The notes under the pieces were generated by a model that saw only the letters and a list, made by a program, of their open reading frames with translations, searched no databases and was not told where the DNA came from. 64,000 bases of DNA from JAGWBG01 sp034421095 (GTDB lineage: Bacteria; Chloroflexota; Dehalococcoidia; Lucifugimonadales; JAGWBF01), in NCBI GenBank assembly GCA_034421095.1, contig DAOUKR010000019.1, forward strand, positions 1 through 64,000, read 5' to 3'. Position 1 is the first letter of the stretch; every line of letters starts with the position of its first letter. This document shows, piece after piece, positions 17,504-25,931 of this stretch. Both the position numbers and the translations under genes were made by a program.

Positions 17504-19221
17504 TATGCTCTCCCTTCGGCCTGGGCAAGGGGCGAGTAGTCCATATAAGGCTCCTCTATCATCTCAGCCAGGCTCTCTCCGGCGGGTATCATGGGATAGA
17601 CATTTTCCTCGGGTTCGACCATGAAGTCTACCAACACGGGGCCGGGCTCTTGCTCTGCCCATTGAATGGAGGCTTCGACCTGAGCCTTGTCGGTAACTCT
17701 TATGGCCGGGATGCCGTATGCTTCTGCCAGCTTTACAAAGTCGGGATTACCCGTGTAACTGGTGGCAGTGTAGAGCTTGTCGTAGAAAAAGTCTTGCCAC
17801 TGGCGGACCATGCCAAGGAAATTATTGTTCATAATGGCGAACTTCACGCCAATATTATTCTCCACGGCGGTGGCAAGGTCGCACAGGGTCATCTGGAACC
17901 CACCGTCCCCGCAGATGGACCAGACGGGCTTATCGGGATTCGCCACCTTGGCTCCCAGGGCCGCGGGAACCTCGAAACCCATTGCTCCAAGTCCGCCCGA
18001 CGTTATCAGGTGGTTGGACTCCTTGAATGCGTAGTGTTGGGCCGCCCACATCTGGTGCTGCCCTACCCCGGTTACGATAATCGCTCTGCCATCGGTAATT
18101 TCACAGAGGGACTTGAGGATAGATTGGGGAATCAGCTTGTCCGTTTCCCTTATCCTGTGAGAAGGGTGCTCGATTCTCAAATGCTCGATGCGCTGTACCC
18201 ACTCGGGGTGAAGGGACTGCGGCACTTGGGGCAGCAGGGCACGCATTACCCGCTTGATGTCTCCCACGATGGGCACAGTCGCCCGGACGTTCTTGCTAAT
18301 CTCGGAAGGGTCCACGTCCACGTGAATGATCTTGGCGTCCGGTGCAAAGGCACTGATTCTACCCGTGACTCGGTCGTCGAACCTCATCCCCAGGGCAATG
18401 AGCAGGTCGGCCTCATTTATGGCCATACTTGCGTAGGCCATGCCGTGCATTCCGGGCATACCAACATTCAGGAAATGGTCCGTTGGGAAGGAACTGATGC
18501 CCAGGAGAGTGGTGATTACAGGTATCTGGGACTTCTCCGCCAGTTCCCTTATTTCGTCGTAGGCCCGGGACAGTATGATGCCGTGCCCTGCCAGAATCAG
18601 CGGCCTTTCGGCCTCGGCAATGAGTTTGGCGGCCTTTTGCACCTGGGAAGGATGTCCTTCCAGGGTAGGCTTGTAGCCCGGCAGGTCCACACCTTCAGGG
18701 TAGAAGAACTCTGCCGTCTCGTTTTGAAGCACGTCCTTTGGTATGTCCACCAACACTGGCCCCGGCCTGCCAGTGTTGGCAATGTAGAACGCCTCTTTGA
18801 TAGCGGCGGGAATCTCCGACGCTTCCATAACCAGGTAGTTGTGTTTTGTCACTGGCAGCGTTATCCCGGTGACGTCCGTCTCCTGGAAGGCGTCCCGGCC
18901 GATAGCGGGCCGCGGTACTTGACCGGTTACGGCTACGATGGGTATCGAGTCCATCTGGGCACCAGCGATGCCGGTCACCAGGTTGGTAGCTCCGGGGCCT
19001 GAGGTAGCCATGCACACTCCAACCCTGCCTGTGGTCCTGGCATACCCGTCGGCGGCCATAACCGCCGCCTGCTCGTGCCTCACAAGGATGTGACGCAACT
19101 GGGGATACTGATGCATGACTCCATACAGGGGCAATATCGCGCCCCCAGGAAGCCCAAAGACTACGTCCACACCTTCACGGAGAAGGCTTTCACATACTAT
19201 CTGCGCGCCGGTCAGCTTCAT
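17503..19221 (-). CDS. ilvB: Acetolactate synthase large (catalytic) subunit
   Basis: About 572 aa, a ThDP-dependent enzyme forming acetolactate/acetohydroxybutyrate. Reads VFGLPGGAILPLYGVM, the ThDP glutamate in VRHEQAAVMAADGYAR, the central FAD-binding domain (MRFDDRVTGRISAFAP), and the ThDP/Mg motif SICGDGGFQMTLCDLATAVENN. ATG 19221 (MKLTGAQ) has AGAGGTAG five nt upstream. It is the first gene of the operon and is directly preceded by the T-box leader, so its expression should rise when leucyl-tRNA is uncharged. Confidence 0.97.
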   Translation of the reverse strand: MKLTGAQIVCESLLREGVDVVFGLPGGAILPLYGVMHQYPQLRHILVRHEQAAVMAADGYARTTGRVGVCMATSGPGATNLVTGIAGAQMDSIPIVAVTGQVPRPAIGRDAFQETDVTGITLPVTKHNYLVMEASEIPAAIKEAFYIANTGRPGPVLVDIPKDVLQNETAEFFYPEGVDLPGYKPTLEGHPSQVQKAAKLIAEAERPLILAGHGIILSRAYDEIRELAEKSQIPVITTLLGISSFPTDHFLNVGMPGMHGMAYASMAINEADLLIALGMRFDDRVTGRISAFAPDAKIIHVDVDPSEISKNVRATVPIVGDIKRVMRALLPQVPQSLHPEWVQRIEHLRIEHPSHRIRETDKLIPQSILKSLCEITDGRAIIVTGVGQHQMWAAQHYAFKESNHLITSGGLGAMGFEVPAALGAKVANPDKPVWSICGDGGFQMTLCDLATAVENNIGVKFAIMNNNFLGMVRQWQDFFYDKLYTATSYTGNPDFVKLAEAYGIPAIRVTDKAQVEASIQWAEQEPGPVLVDFMVEPEENVYPMIPAGESLAEMIEEPYMDYSPLAQAEGRA

Positions 19222-19239
19222 CACACTACCTCTGTACAC

Positions 19240-19563
19240 TGAATAAAAAAGGCCCGCCCCTTGCTTGTTTAAGAGACGGGTCTGGCTTCCCGCGGTACCA
19301 CCCTCATTTCCCGATTAGCCTTCGCATAATCGGAACACCTTGGGGACTGTAACGGCGTCCACCGCCACACCCTACTCCGTCCCTACCACCCCCGCTTTTC
19401 CCGCTCCATTTGGAGAGGAGTCAAGCACGGGAGCCAAGGCTTTCAGGTGGGCCGCTCCGGGGCGAGTTCGGGGCCATGCTGTCACCGGTTTTCACCGTCC
19501 ACCGGCTCTCTAGGGCAGCGTACTCCTACTACTCCCCATCCAAGCGGGGCCTTTAATATTTTA
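19240..19563 (-). promoter_or_regulatory. T-box leader (leucine, CUC specifier) of the ilv-leu operon
   Basis: A classic T-box riboswitch of about 325 nt. The T-box sequence AGGGTGGTACCGCGGG is at 19304-19289, followed by a terminator stem (about 19285-19251) and a TTTTTT run at 19251-19246 just before ilvB. Stem I carries the AGTAG/GGAGTA and AGAGAGCCGGTGG ... GAAAACCGG elements (about 19520-19480). The likely specifier is CTC (Leu) in the GAA-CTC-G context at 19466-19464, matching the CUC used by leucine T-boxes of ilv-leu operons. Uncharged tRNA-Leu would favour antitermination. The codon choice is read by eye. Confidence 0.92.
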
Positions 19564-19569
19564 GGGCAG

Positions 19570-19598
19570 ATTCTACCAGCCATGTACCAGATTGTCAA
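19570..19598 (-). promoter_or_regulatory. Promoter of the ilv-leu operon
   Basis: TTGACA (19598-19593), 17-nt spacer, TAGAAT (19575-19570) on the minus strand, placing the start point at about 19563, right before the T-box stem I. Confidence 0.8.
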
Positions 19599-19656
19599 TA
19601 GTGAAACGCCCATTCGCTTTAGTCCTGGTTACAGCGGTTGAATCCCTGGGGCATTT

Positions 19657-20964
19657 ATGCTAATCTTCGGGCTGAATCGCCGTAGCAAAGCCTTACCTCG
19701 AATCGAGAGGACTGGAGAGTTGGTCCAGCAGAAACAGGGACAATACGATGCGATTTACGGGGGCGATAATCCTGTCATCAGCCGGGCTAAGTCCGTAGCG
19801 ATGCGCCTGTCGGAGCGGGCACGGGCTGTTGACCAGGCGCGAGAGCTACCCGTGGAAACGGTCCATGACCTCCATGAGGCAGGGCTTCTCACCCTTAATA
19901 TTCCACGCGTCCAGGGTGGAACGGAAGCTGACCTCGCTACCCAAACTGCCATCTTTGAGATTATCGGAGGGGCATGCGCCTCCACCGCCTGGTGCCTTGG
20001 CAACCACATCACGACCTGCTTGATTGTTCAGAATTTGCTGGGCGAAGACTCAAGGCCGTATATCAAAGCCGTCGTAGAGGAAGGGGCCATCCTGGCCCAT
20101 GCCCAGATACCGGCGGGGACAACACGCGCCGTTCCAGGCGGCTTCGTGGTCTCCGGGCGGTGGCCTTTCGTAAGTTTCTCCCACAGGGCCCGGTGGGCTT
20201 TTCTGAGCACCCTTGTCCAGGGTCAGCCGCCGGGCTGGACGCCTACTAAAGCAGTGCCGGACCCGCCCGAATTTCATAACCGTTGGGTCGGGGTGGGAAT
20301 TGGCGACTCCGGCGTAAGTGTTGAAGATACCTGGCACGCAATGGCCGTGCGCGCCTCTATGAGTAACGACGTTCTTCTGGACGAGGTGTTCATACCCTTG
20401 GACAAGGCCCCGGTTTTTAATCGGCCACCCCCGGAGGTGCCCTGGTTCATGGACGCCCCGCCGGCGCTGCGCATACCTTCCAGGTCAACAAGCTGGATTG
20501 CGGCCATAATGCTTGGGGTCGCCCGGTCGGCTCTCAGCGATACCATTGAGTATGCCAAGGGCGGCAGTATGTCTTTAAGTGGGCAGCCCAGGGGTAGTAT
20601 GCCCGGCAACCAGTTCGCCATAGCGGATGCGACGATGGCGGTAGAGTCGGGCCGCGCCTTCCTGCACCAGGAGGTGGGGAATATAATGGCCAAGGCTCAA
20701 ACGATGGTGCCCTTCAATGCCGACGATGTAATCCGGGCACAGATGGCGACGTTAGTCGCCCGTGAAAACGCTCAAAGGGCAGTGGAGCGTTTGTTCTCCA
20801 TTCGTGGGGCACATGGCCTCTACGAAGCCCACGACTTTGAGCGCTACTACAGGGACGTGCGAATCGGGACCCTGCACGCTTCTACGGCACCCGACCTGGT
20901 ACGCGAGTTGATAGGCAAGCATCTGTTTGGCATTCCAGCCGACGTTCAGCCCCGGTGGATGTAG
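19657..20964 (+). CDS. Acyl-CoA dehydrogenase-like flavin monooxygenase (HsaA/HpaB type)
   Basis: Up to 435 aa with the acyl-CoA dehydrogenase fold. The N-terminal helical part has ETVHDLHEAGLLTLNIPRVQGG, then a GGACASTAWCLGNH segment and a middle beta domain (GGFVVSGRWPFVSFSHRARWAF). The lack of the classic acyl-CoA dehydrogenase catalytic Glu context and the VSGRWPF wording fit the group D two-component hydroxylases (HsaA, pigment-production hydroxylase) rather than true dehydrogenases. ATG 19657 is the first start, but conservation seems to begin near residue 45-60, so the true start may be downstream. Followed after 72 nt by an unknown gene and then the selenoprotein gene. Confidence 0.75.
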   Translation: MLIFGLNRRSKALPRIERTGELVQQKQGQYDAIYGGDNPVISRAKSVAMRLSERARAVDQARELPVETVHDLHEAGLLTLNIPRVQGGTEADLATQTAIFEIIGGACASTAWCLGNHITTCLIVQNLLGEDSRPYIKAVVEEGAILAHAQIPAGTTRAVPGGFVVSGRWPFVSFSHRARWAFLSTLVQGQPPGWTPTKAVPDPPEFHNRWVGVGIGDSGVSVEDTWHAMAVRASMSNDVLLDEVFIPLDKAPVFNRPPPEVPWFMDAPPALRIPSRSTSWIAAIMLGVARSALSDTIEYAKGGSMSLSGQPRGSMPGNQFAIADATMAVESGRAFLHQEVGNIMAKAQTMVPFNADDVIRAQMATLVARENAQRAVERLFSIRGAHGLYEAHDFERYYRDVRIGTLHASTAPDLVRELIGKHLFGIPADVQPRWM

Positions 20965-21036
20965 ATAATGTAGATAGAGAAGTATGGCCTATCTTACCCA
21001 ATATCAATTATCAATAATGTTTCCGGGAGGCAGACT

Positions 21037-22095
21037 ATGACTCTGAGTTCGGATGCCCTCACGTCCAAACGATTGGAAGTTGCGGGCAACGTTGATGATG
21101 CCATTGAGGCCTGCTATCAGCAAGGATGGACCGACGGGCTTCCCGTGATACCACCTACGGAAGAGAAGGTACTGCAATTTCTTGATTTCGTTGGACGGCA
21201 TCCTTCGGACGTAATTGGTGTGGAGCCGGTGAGGGGACGGGTGATAACGGCGGAGAAGGTCGCTATCAACGCGGTGATGGCCGGGTGCCGCCCAGAATAT
21301 ATGCCGGTCATTGTTGCCGCTATGGAGGGTATGGTCCGGCCCGAGTTCAGCTTGCATGGAAGCTCCGCCAGCACTATGGGGTCGGCACCTTTGCTGGTCA
21401 TCAATGGACCAGTCCGGCATACTCTTGGGCTTGCCAGTGGGCACAACATCTTCGGTCCCGGACCGGACCGAAGGGCTAACGCAACCATAGGAAGGGCAAT
21501 ACGATTGATTCTGATTAACGTGTTGGAGAACCACCCGGGTGTGCTGGACCTCTCCAGCCTGGGTCATCCCGGCAAGTATACCTACTGCATAGCCGAGGAC
21601 GAGGAGAACAGTCCCTGGGAGCCTTTACACGTAGAGCGTGGGTTTCCCCCGGAAGCCAGCACGGTTGCCGTGTTCACTTCCCTTGCCCCTACGCAGGTTG
21701 ACATGGTGGGAGCGGGAACTCCTGAAGAGGTTCTCACTGCCATCGCCGACACTATGCTGGGATTGGGCCATAGTCACGGCGAGATATTGCTGATTATGTC
21801 CCAGGAACACTCAGGGTTTATGAAAGATGCCGGGTGGAGCAAACAGAGGGTGAGGGATTTCCTGTTTGGGAAGGCCCGAAGGACAGCCGGGGAGTTGGCC
21901 GCTACCCACAAGGCCGAGATGCCCTCGCCGGGCTCTGAGAACGAGATGATGCCGGTGTGCCTGGCACCCGAGTCGGTGATACTGCTAGCTGGCGGCGGGT
22001 CAGGGGGAGCCTGGTCTGCCCTGATACCCCGCTGGGCAAGGGGAACAAACTCTCTATCGGTAATCACGGAGATTGACACAAGCCGTATACAATAG
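21037..22095 (+). CDS. Conserved protein of unknown function next to a UGSC selenoprotein
   Basis: 352 aa, not assigned to a named family. Visible features: an N-terminal GWTDGLPVIPPTEE segment, a possible redox or metal Cys in AVMAGCRPEYMPV (about 89), a central GSSASTMGSAPLLVINGP block, glycine-rich HNIFGPGPDRRANATIGRAIRL, and C-terminal MMPVCLAPESVILLAGGGSGGAWSAL with a second Cys. No signal peptide or membrane span is evident. ATG 21037 has CGGGAGG close upstream. It ends 51 nt before the selenoprotein ATG on the same strand, which suggests a shared function. Confidence 0.6.
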   Translation: MTLSSDALTSKRLEVAGNVDDAIEACYQQGWTDGLPVIPPTEEKVLQFLDFVGRHPSDVIGVEPVRGRVITAEKVAINAVMAGCRPEYMPVIVAAMEGMVRPEFSLHGSSASTMGSAPLLVINGPVRHTLGLASGHNIFGPGPDRRANATIGRAIRLILINVLENHPGVLDLSSLGHPGKYTYCIAEDEENSPWEPLHVERGFPPEASTVAVFTSLAPTQVDMVGAGTPEEVLTAIADTMLGLGHSHGEILLIMSQEHSGFMKDAGWSKQRVRDFLFGKARRTAGELAATHKAEMPSPGSENEMMPVCLAPESVILLAGGGSGGAWSALIPRWARGTNSLSVITEIDTSRIQ

Positions 22096-22106
22096 TCCGC
22101 CTGCAA

Positions 22107-22116
22107 GTGCTATAAT
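22107..22116 (+). promoter_or_regulatory. Extended -10 promoter before the selenoprotein gene
   Basis: GTGCTATAAT: a consensus TATAAT (22111-22116) with an upstream TGC, an extended -10. The -35 is poor. The selenoprotein gene may thus be transcribed on its own as well as from upstream. Confidence 0.4.
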
Positions 22117-22146
22117 GTTACAAACAAAATGAAGGGGAGGCAGAAC

Positions 22147-22689
22147 ATGGTCGTTGAAGCCACAAAGTTCAAGCTCCTGGACCCCACTGTAGAGGCTCTG
22201 CCCGACAGCACTCTCCTCGCCCCACGTCCCGATGACCTGAACGGGAAGGTGGTAGGGCTGCTCGCCAACGGCAAACGCAATGCCGACGAGTTGCTGGATG
22301 CGGTGCTCTCACTAATCCAGGATACCTATGAGATTAAAGAGGTAATCCGGCTTAACAAGCGAGACCAGTCGCGCCCGGCTCCCCAGCCCATTATGGATGA
22401 ACTGCTGGAGAAGTGCGACTTCGTGATAACTGCCACAGGTGATTGAGGCTCTTGCAGTTCGTGCAGTGTGCACGATGCGATAACGGTAGAGAAAGCAGGC
22501 AAACCGGCCGCCGCTATATGCACCGAACCTTTCACCAATACCGGCAGGTCTATAGCAAAGATAAGGGGCATCCCCGATTACCCCTTCGCAGTTGTGACCC
22601 ACCCGGTGGGCAGCCTGGACACGGATGGCGTCATGGCCAGGGCCAGGCAAGCCCTCCCCAAGGTGATGGAAATACTCCTGACCAAATAA
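22147..22689 (+). CDS. UGSC-family selenoprotein (in-frame TGA = selenocysteine)
   Basis: One reading frame runs from ATG 22147 (GGGGAGG 6 nt upstream) to TAA 22689, interrupted only by TGA at 22444-22446. Read as selenocysteine it gives a 180-aa protein with Sec at residue 100 in ITATGD-U-GSCSSCSVHDAI, the hallmark motif of UGSC-containing selenoproteins. Both halves keep family-like sequence: PRPDDLNGKVVGLLANGKRNADELL before and KPAAAICTEPFTNTGRSIA, PVGSLDTDGV after. The Sec plus the two following cysteines suggest a redox centre; the reaction is unknown. A predictor that stops at TGA would report a false 99-aa protein plus a 73-aa fragment. Confidence 0.9.
22447..22477 (+). promoter_or_regulatory. 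Bacterial SECIS element in the selenoprotein mRNA
   Basis: Directly after the TGA, TCGTGCA (22459-22465) and TGCACGA (22469-22475) form a perfect 7-bp stem with a GTG apical loop at 22466-22468, 20-22 nt after the codon. That distance and the G/U loop match bacterial SECIS hairpins bound by SelB. The lower stem was not modelled. Confidence 0.65.
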
Positions 22690-22765
22690 GCAACGAAAGT
22701 TGCGCAAGGGTCTTCAAGAGCAGGTAGCAGAACAATCTTGCCCGGCGGCACTTGCATAACGCTGT

Positions 22766-22804
22766 TTAAGAGAGGTCTGCCTCGTTTGGGCAGACCTCTC
22801 TTAA
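22766..22804 (+). terminator. Terminator after the selenoprotein gene
   Basis: A perfect 16-bp inverted repeat (TTAAGAGAGGTCTGCC and its complement) with loop TCGTTTG, 76 nt after the stop. The stem ends in AA/TT pairs, so it can act in either direction. It separates the selenoprotein unit from the MFS transporter. Confidence 0.8.
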
Positions 22805-22856
22805 GTTACACGTTCATGGTGGGGGGATAGCATGAAAGGACCATTGGAGATGTCAG

Positions 22857-24095
22857 GTGGAAGGGGCCACTAAACCCCAAACCGGCCTCAGAGAAAACAG
22901 GGGATTCATACTGGGGAGCCTATCCCTCGGCCATGGCATATCCCATCTGGTTGACCAGGGGTTTCCTCTCCTTCTGACGGCAATCGCCGACTATATGGGA
23001 CTTGGCACTATCCAAAAGGCCGCCCTCTTCGCAATAAGGCAGTCCGGCTCCAGTATCACAAGCCTGGGAGCCGGCCCCTTTGTGGATGCGCTGAAACCCT
23101 ACTGGGGCCTTATACTAACAGGTTGCATGATCTGGGCCGCCGTCGCTTACTCCCTCGTTGGAATCTCTCCCAGCTTTGTCGTGCTGGTCATAGCCGTGCT
23201 GTTCATCGCCATACCCGGCGCTCTATGGCATCTGCCGGCGGCAGCCGCTATCTCCCAGCGTTTTCCCGACAGACGAGGCTTTGCCATCTCGATGCACGGC
23301 TTCGGGTCGAACATCGGCAACGCCCTGGGGCCTGTGCTGGCCGGTGCGCTCCTGGGAATACTGCTCTGGCGGAATATCTTCTTCATCTACGCCATTCCTG
23401 CCATTGCCCTGTCCATATTTGTATGGTGGTCTCTGAGGAACGTGGGAAAAGAGGGTGGGCAGGAAGGGCGGAAGGACCTCCGAGCACAACTTGATGGTGC
23501 CCTGACGCTCCTCAAAAACCCCGTTGTTCTTGGGCTGATATTGGCGGCCTTGCTTCGAGGAATGGGCCTTAACGCACTTTTCAACTGGACACCCTTCTAC
23601 TTGAAGGATGAGCTGGGGATGAATTCCCTGGAGGCGGGGGTTCACTACGCCCTTTTGACAGGCATGGGGATAATCTCAGCCCCCGTTATCGGCGCCCTCT
23701 CGGACCGGTTTGGAAGGAAAGCAATCCTCGTACCAGGTATGACTGTGGCGGCTTTTCTGTCCATGCTGGTGGTCAGCGTGGGTGACAGCTTGCTGCTAAT
23801 CCTTGTCCTGGCGGGAATAGGACTCTTCACCTTTGTGCTGCACAATATCATCCAGGCAGCGGTGTTGGATGCGGTGGGCAGAGGCACGGAAGCAACGGCC
23901 ACGGGGCTGCTCTTCGGCGTTACCGGGGTGCTGGGTGGTGCATCCCCCTTCCTTGCCTCCCTCATAATTGACCATCTGGGAGGATTGGGGTCCATATTCT
24001 ATTACTCCGGGATTCTCACCGCAGTCACCGCAGTCATCGTGTTTATGATACCGTTGCGTAGCGGGAGAAGAACCCCAACGGCTACCGGGGCCTGA
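22857..24095 (+). CDS. MFS transporter
   Basis: 412 aa with about 12 hydrophobic segments, a major facilitator superfamily permease of the cytoplasmic membrane. The DRFGRK motif between TM segments 8 and 9 (GALSDRFGRKAILVPG) and the RFPDRRGFAISMHGFGSNIGNALGP segment in the N-terminal half are typical of the oxalate/formate and sugar-acid related groups. GTG 22857 is used, with GGAG about 8 nt upstream; an ATG at 22832 is in another frame and stops at once. Substrate unknown. Its 3' end overlaps the convergent phosphatase gene by 14 bp. Confidence 0.85.
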   Translation: MEGATKPQTGLRENRGFILGSLSLGHGISHLVDQGFPLLLTAIADYMGLGTIQKAALFAIRQSGSSITSLGAGPFVDALKPYWGLILTGCMIWAAVAYSLVGISPSFVVLVIAVLFIAIPGALWHLPAAAAISQRFPDRRGFAISMHGFGSNIGNALGPVLAGALLGILLWRNIFFIYAIPAIALSIFVWWSLRNVGKEGGQEGRKDLRAQLDGALTLLKNPVVLGLILAALLRGMGLNALFNWTPFYLKDELGMNSLEAGVHYALLTGMGIISAPVIGALSDRFGRKAILVPGMTVAAFLSMLVVSVGDSLLLILVLAGIGLFTFVLHNIIQAAVLDAVGRGTEATATGLLFGVTGVLGGASPFLASLIIDHLGGLGSIFYYSGILTAVTAVIVFMIPLRSGRRTPTATGA

Positions 24096-24528
24096 CGGAC
24101 TTCAGCCTCTCCTCGTACTCGTGTACAAATTCCCGTTGAGGTGGACTCTCCACCGAGCCGGGCCTCAGAGCGCGCAGGTGTCGTATAGCATCCCCGGCGC
24201 TGTACCCTTCAACGCACACCAGATAACAAGCCAGCACCGTACCGGTCCTCCCCATCCCGGCCCTGCAAGAGACTGCGACCGGCACGTCGCTCTTAATCCG
24301 GTCCTGAATGAAGTCAATCATGCGGTCAATCTGCGAGAAGGTGGGAGGATACATGTCGGGCACGAACTCAGCCATGTCAACCAAGCCGGCAGCGTCGCCG
24401 GACACGGTGCGCTGCTCCATTCTCACAACGGCTCCAACGCCTTTATTCTTGAGATATTCGAGGTCTTCCTCGCAGGTGGGTCCCATAGAGCCGGCGAGCT
24501 TGCCCGGAATCACCCAGCTAAAATTCAT
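24082..24528 (-). CDS. Dual-specificity-type protein phosphatase
   Basis: 148 aa with the CX5R phosphatase loop in VSCRAGMGRTGTVLACYLV (about 94-112): Cys nucleophile, Arg and following Thr-Gly. The usual His before the Cys (HCxxGxxR) is Ser here. The general-acid region (VPDMYPPTFSQIDRMIDFI) precedes it. Similar small bacterial enzymes act on phosphotyrosine or phosphoinositides; the target is unknown. Length matches a minimal DUSP domain. Confidence 0.85.
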   Translation of the reverse strand: MNFSWVIPGKLAGSMGPTCEEDLEYLKNKGVGAVVRMEQRTVSGDAAGLVDMAEFVPDMYPPTFSQIDRMIDFIQDRIKSDVPVAVSCRAGMGRTGTVLACYLVCVEGYSAGDAIRHLRALRPGSVESPPQREFVHEYEERLKSVRPR

Positions 24529-24661
24529 TGAATATCTCCTGAGTCCATATCCTGGCTATCTCTCATGCGCCGATGGAGGTCATTATTGATGACGATGCCT
24601 GGAAACGCTAATCCCAACCTTCTCAAGGGATTTACATAACTTAGGGAAGGCCACGAGGATT

Positions 24662-25822
24662 TTAACAATTGCCGCTTTCCTCTTGCCAGGCTAGGGCTGT
24701 GGCACGAGCGACGGCGGGGGCCACTTTTCTGTCCAGCGTCCAGGGTATAATCCGTTCCGCGGTGGGCTCCTCTACAAGCTCGGCCAGCGCTCTTGCCGCC
24801 GCCAGCTTCATTCCCGTGGTAATCCGGGGGGCCCTTGCGTCCAGGGCGCCTCTGAGGATGCCGGGAAAAACCAGGCTATTATTGATCTGGTTGGGGAAGT
24901 CACTCCGCCCGGTGCCGACCACGACGGCCCCCGCCGCAGCGGCCTGGTAGGGCCATATCTCCGGAATGGGATTGGCCATGGCAAGGACGATTGACTCTTC
25001 GGCCATAGAGCTAACCATGTCAGGAGTTACGGCATCAGCTACCGAAAGGCCGATAAACACGTCGGCTCCCCTCATTGCTTCGGCCAGGCCACCCTGAATA
25101 TTTCGCGGGTTGCTAATCTCCAGCATAGCCGTCTTGATTGGGGTCAGGTCCGTTCGCCCCCGGTCTATTATTCCCCTGCTGTCAACTAGAACCACGTCTT
25201 TGGCTCCGTATTCGACCAGGAGCCTGGTAGTGCCAATGCCGCCAGCACCCGCACCCGAGAAGACTATCTTGACATCCTCCATCCCCTTGCCGGTTACATT
25301 GAGAGCGTTGATTAGAGACGCCAGAACAACTATGGCAGTGCCATGCTGGTCATCGTGAAAAACGGGTATTCCCAAATCTTGCAGACCGTCTTCAATGTCG
25401 AAGCATCGAGGGGCTGCGATGTCCTCCAAGTTAACGCCTCCGAAGGACGGGGCCAGAATCCTCACGGTTTCAATAATTGCTTTATCGTCCTGAGTAGCCA
25501 GGCAGATTGGGAAGGCGTCTATGTCAGCAAGGTTCTTGAACAGAATTGATTTGCCCTCCATGACGGGCATAGCAGCCTCGGGACCTACATTACCAAGGCC
25601 CAGTACGGCAGACCCATCGGAGACTACGGCTACACTGTTCCCTTTGTTGGTCAAGGAGTACACTTCGGACTTATCTGCCGCTATACGGAGGCTTACCGAG
25701 GCAACCCCTGGAGTATACGCTATCGAAAGGTCGTCCATGGTCTCTACCGCCATCTTGGAGGCGATGCCCACCTTCCCTCGACTGGCCCTATGTCGCTTGA
25801 TTGCTTCTTCTCCGTAGTCCAC
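24662..25822 (-). CDS. NAD(P)-dependent malic enzyme
   Basis: 386 aa, the short bacterial malic enzyme (malate to pyruvate and CO2). It shows the AYTPGVASVSLRIA motif with the catalytic Tyr, LGLGNVGPEAAMPVMEGKSILFK with the catalytic Lys, GGVNLEDIAAPRCFDIE and PVFHDDQHGTAIVVLA for metal binding, and a Rossmann motif IVFSGAGAGGIGT. It lacks the phosphotransacetylase-like C-terminal domain of MaeB. It lies downstream of a Fur gene on the same strand, 109 nt apart. Confidence 0.93.
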   Translation of the reverse strand: MDYGEEAIKRHRASRGKVGIASKMAVETMDDLSIAYTPGVASVSLRIAADKSEVYSLTNKGNSVAVVSDGSAVLGLGNVGPEAAMPVMEGKSILFKNLADIDAFPICLATQDDKAIIETVRILAPSFGGVNLEDIAAPRCFDIEDGLQDLGIPVFHDDQHGTAIVVLASLINALNVTGKGMEDVKIVFSGAGAGGIGTTRLLVEYGAKDVVLVDSRGIIDRGRTDLTPIKTAMLEISNPRNIQGGLAEAMRGADVFIGLSVADAVTPDMVSSMAEESIVLAMANPIPEIWPYQAAAAGAVVVGTGRSDFPNQINNSLVFPGILRGALDARAPRITTGMKLAAARALAELVEEPTAERIIPWTLDRKVAPAVARATALAWQEESGNC

Positions 25823-25931
25823 ATTTACTCCTAAATCACATATCTAGCAGATGCAGGGCCAGGCTGGGCGCCACTATTGCCATCAAGTTTTCCACATGTG
25901 CTGGGCGATGTCATTTGTTGGAAAGGGTACT

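Noticed and set aside
17488..19002. 504-codon plus-strand frame opposite ilvB
   Set aside because: Its complement encodes clear acetolactate synthase motifs throughout; the frame is a shadow.
22468..22689. Separate 73-codon gene after the TGA
   Set aside because: Same frame as the upstream part with no stop in between except the TGA; best read as the C-terminal half of a selenoprotein.
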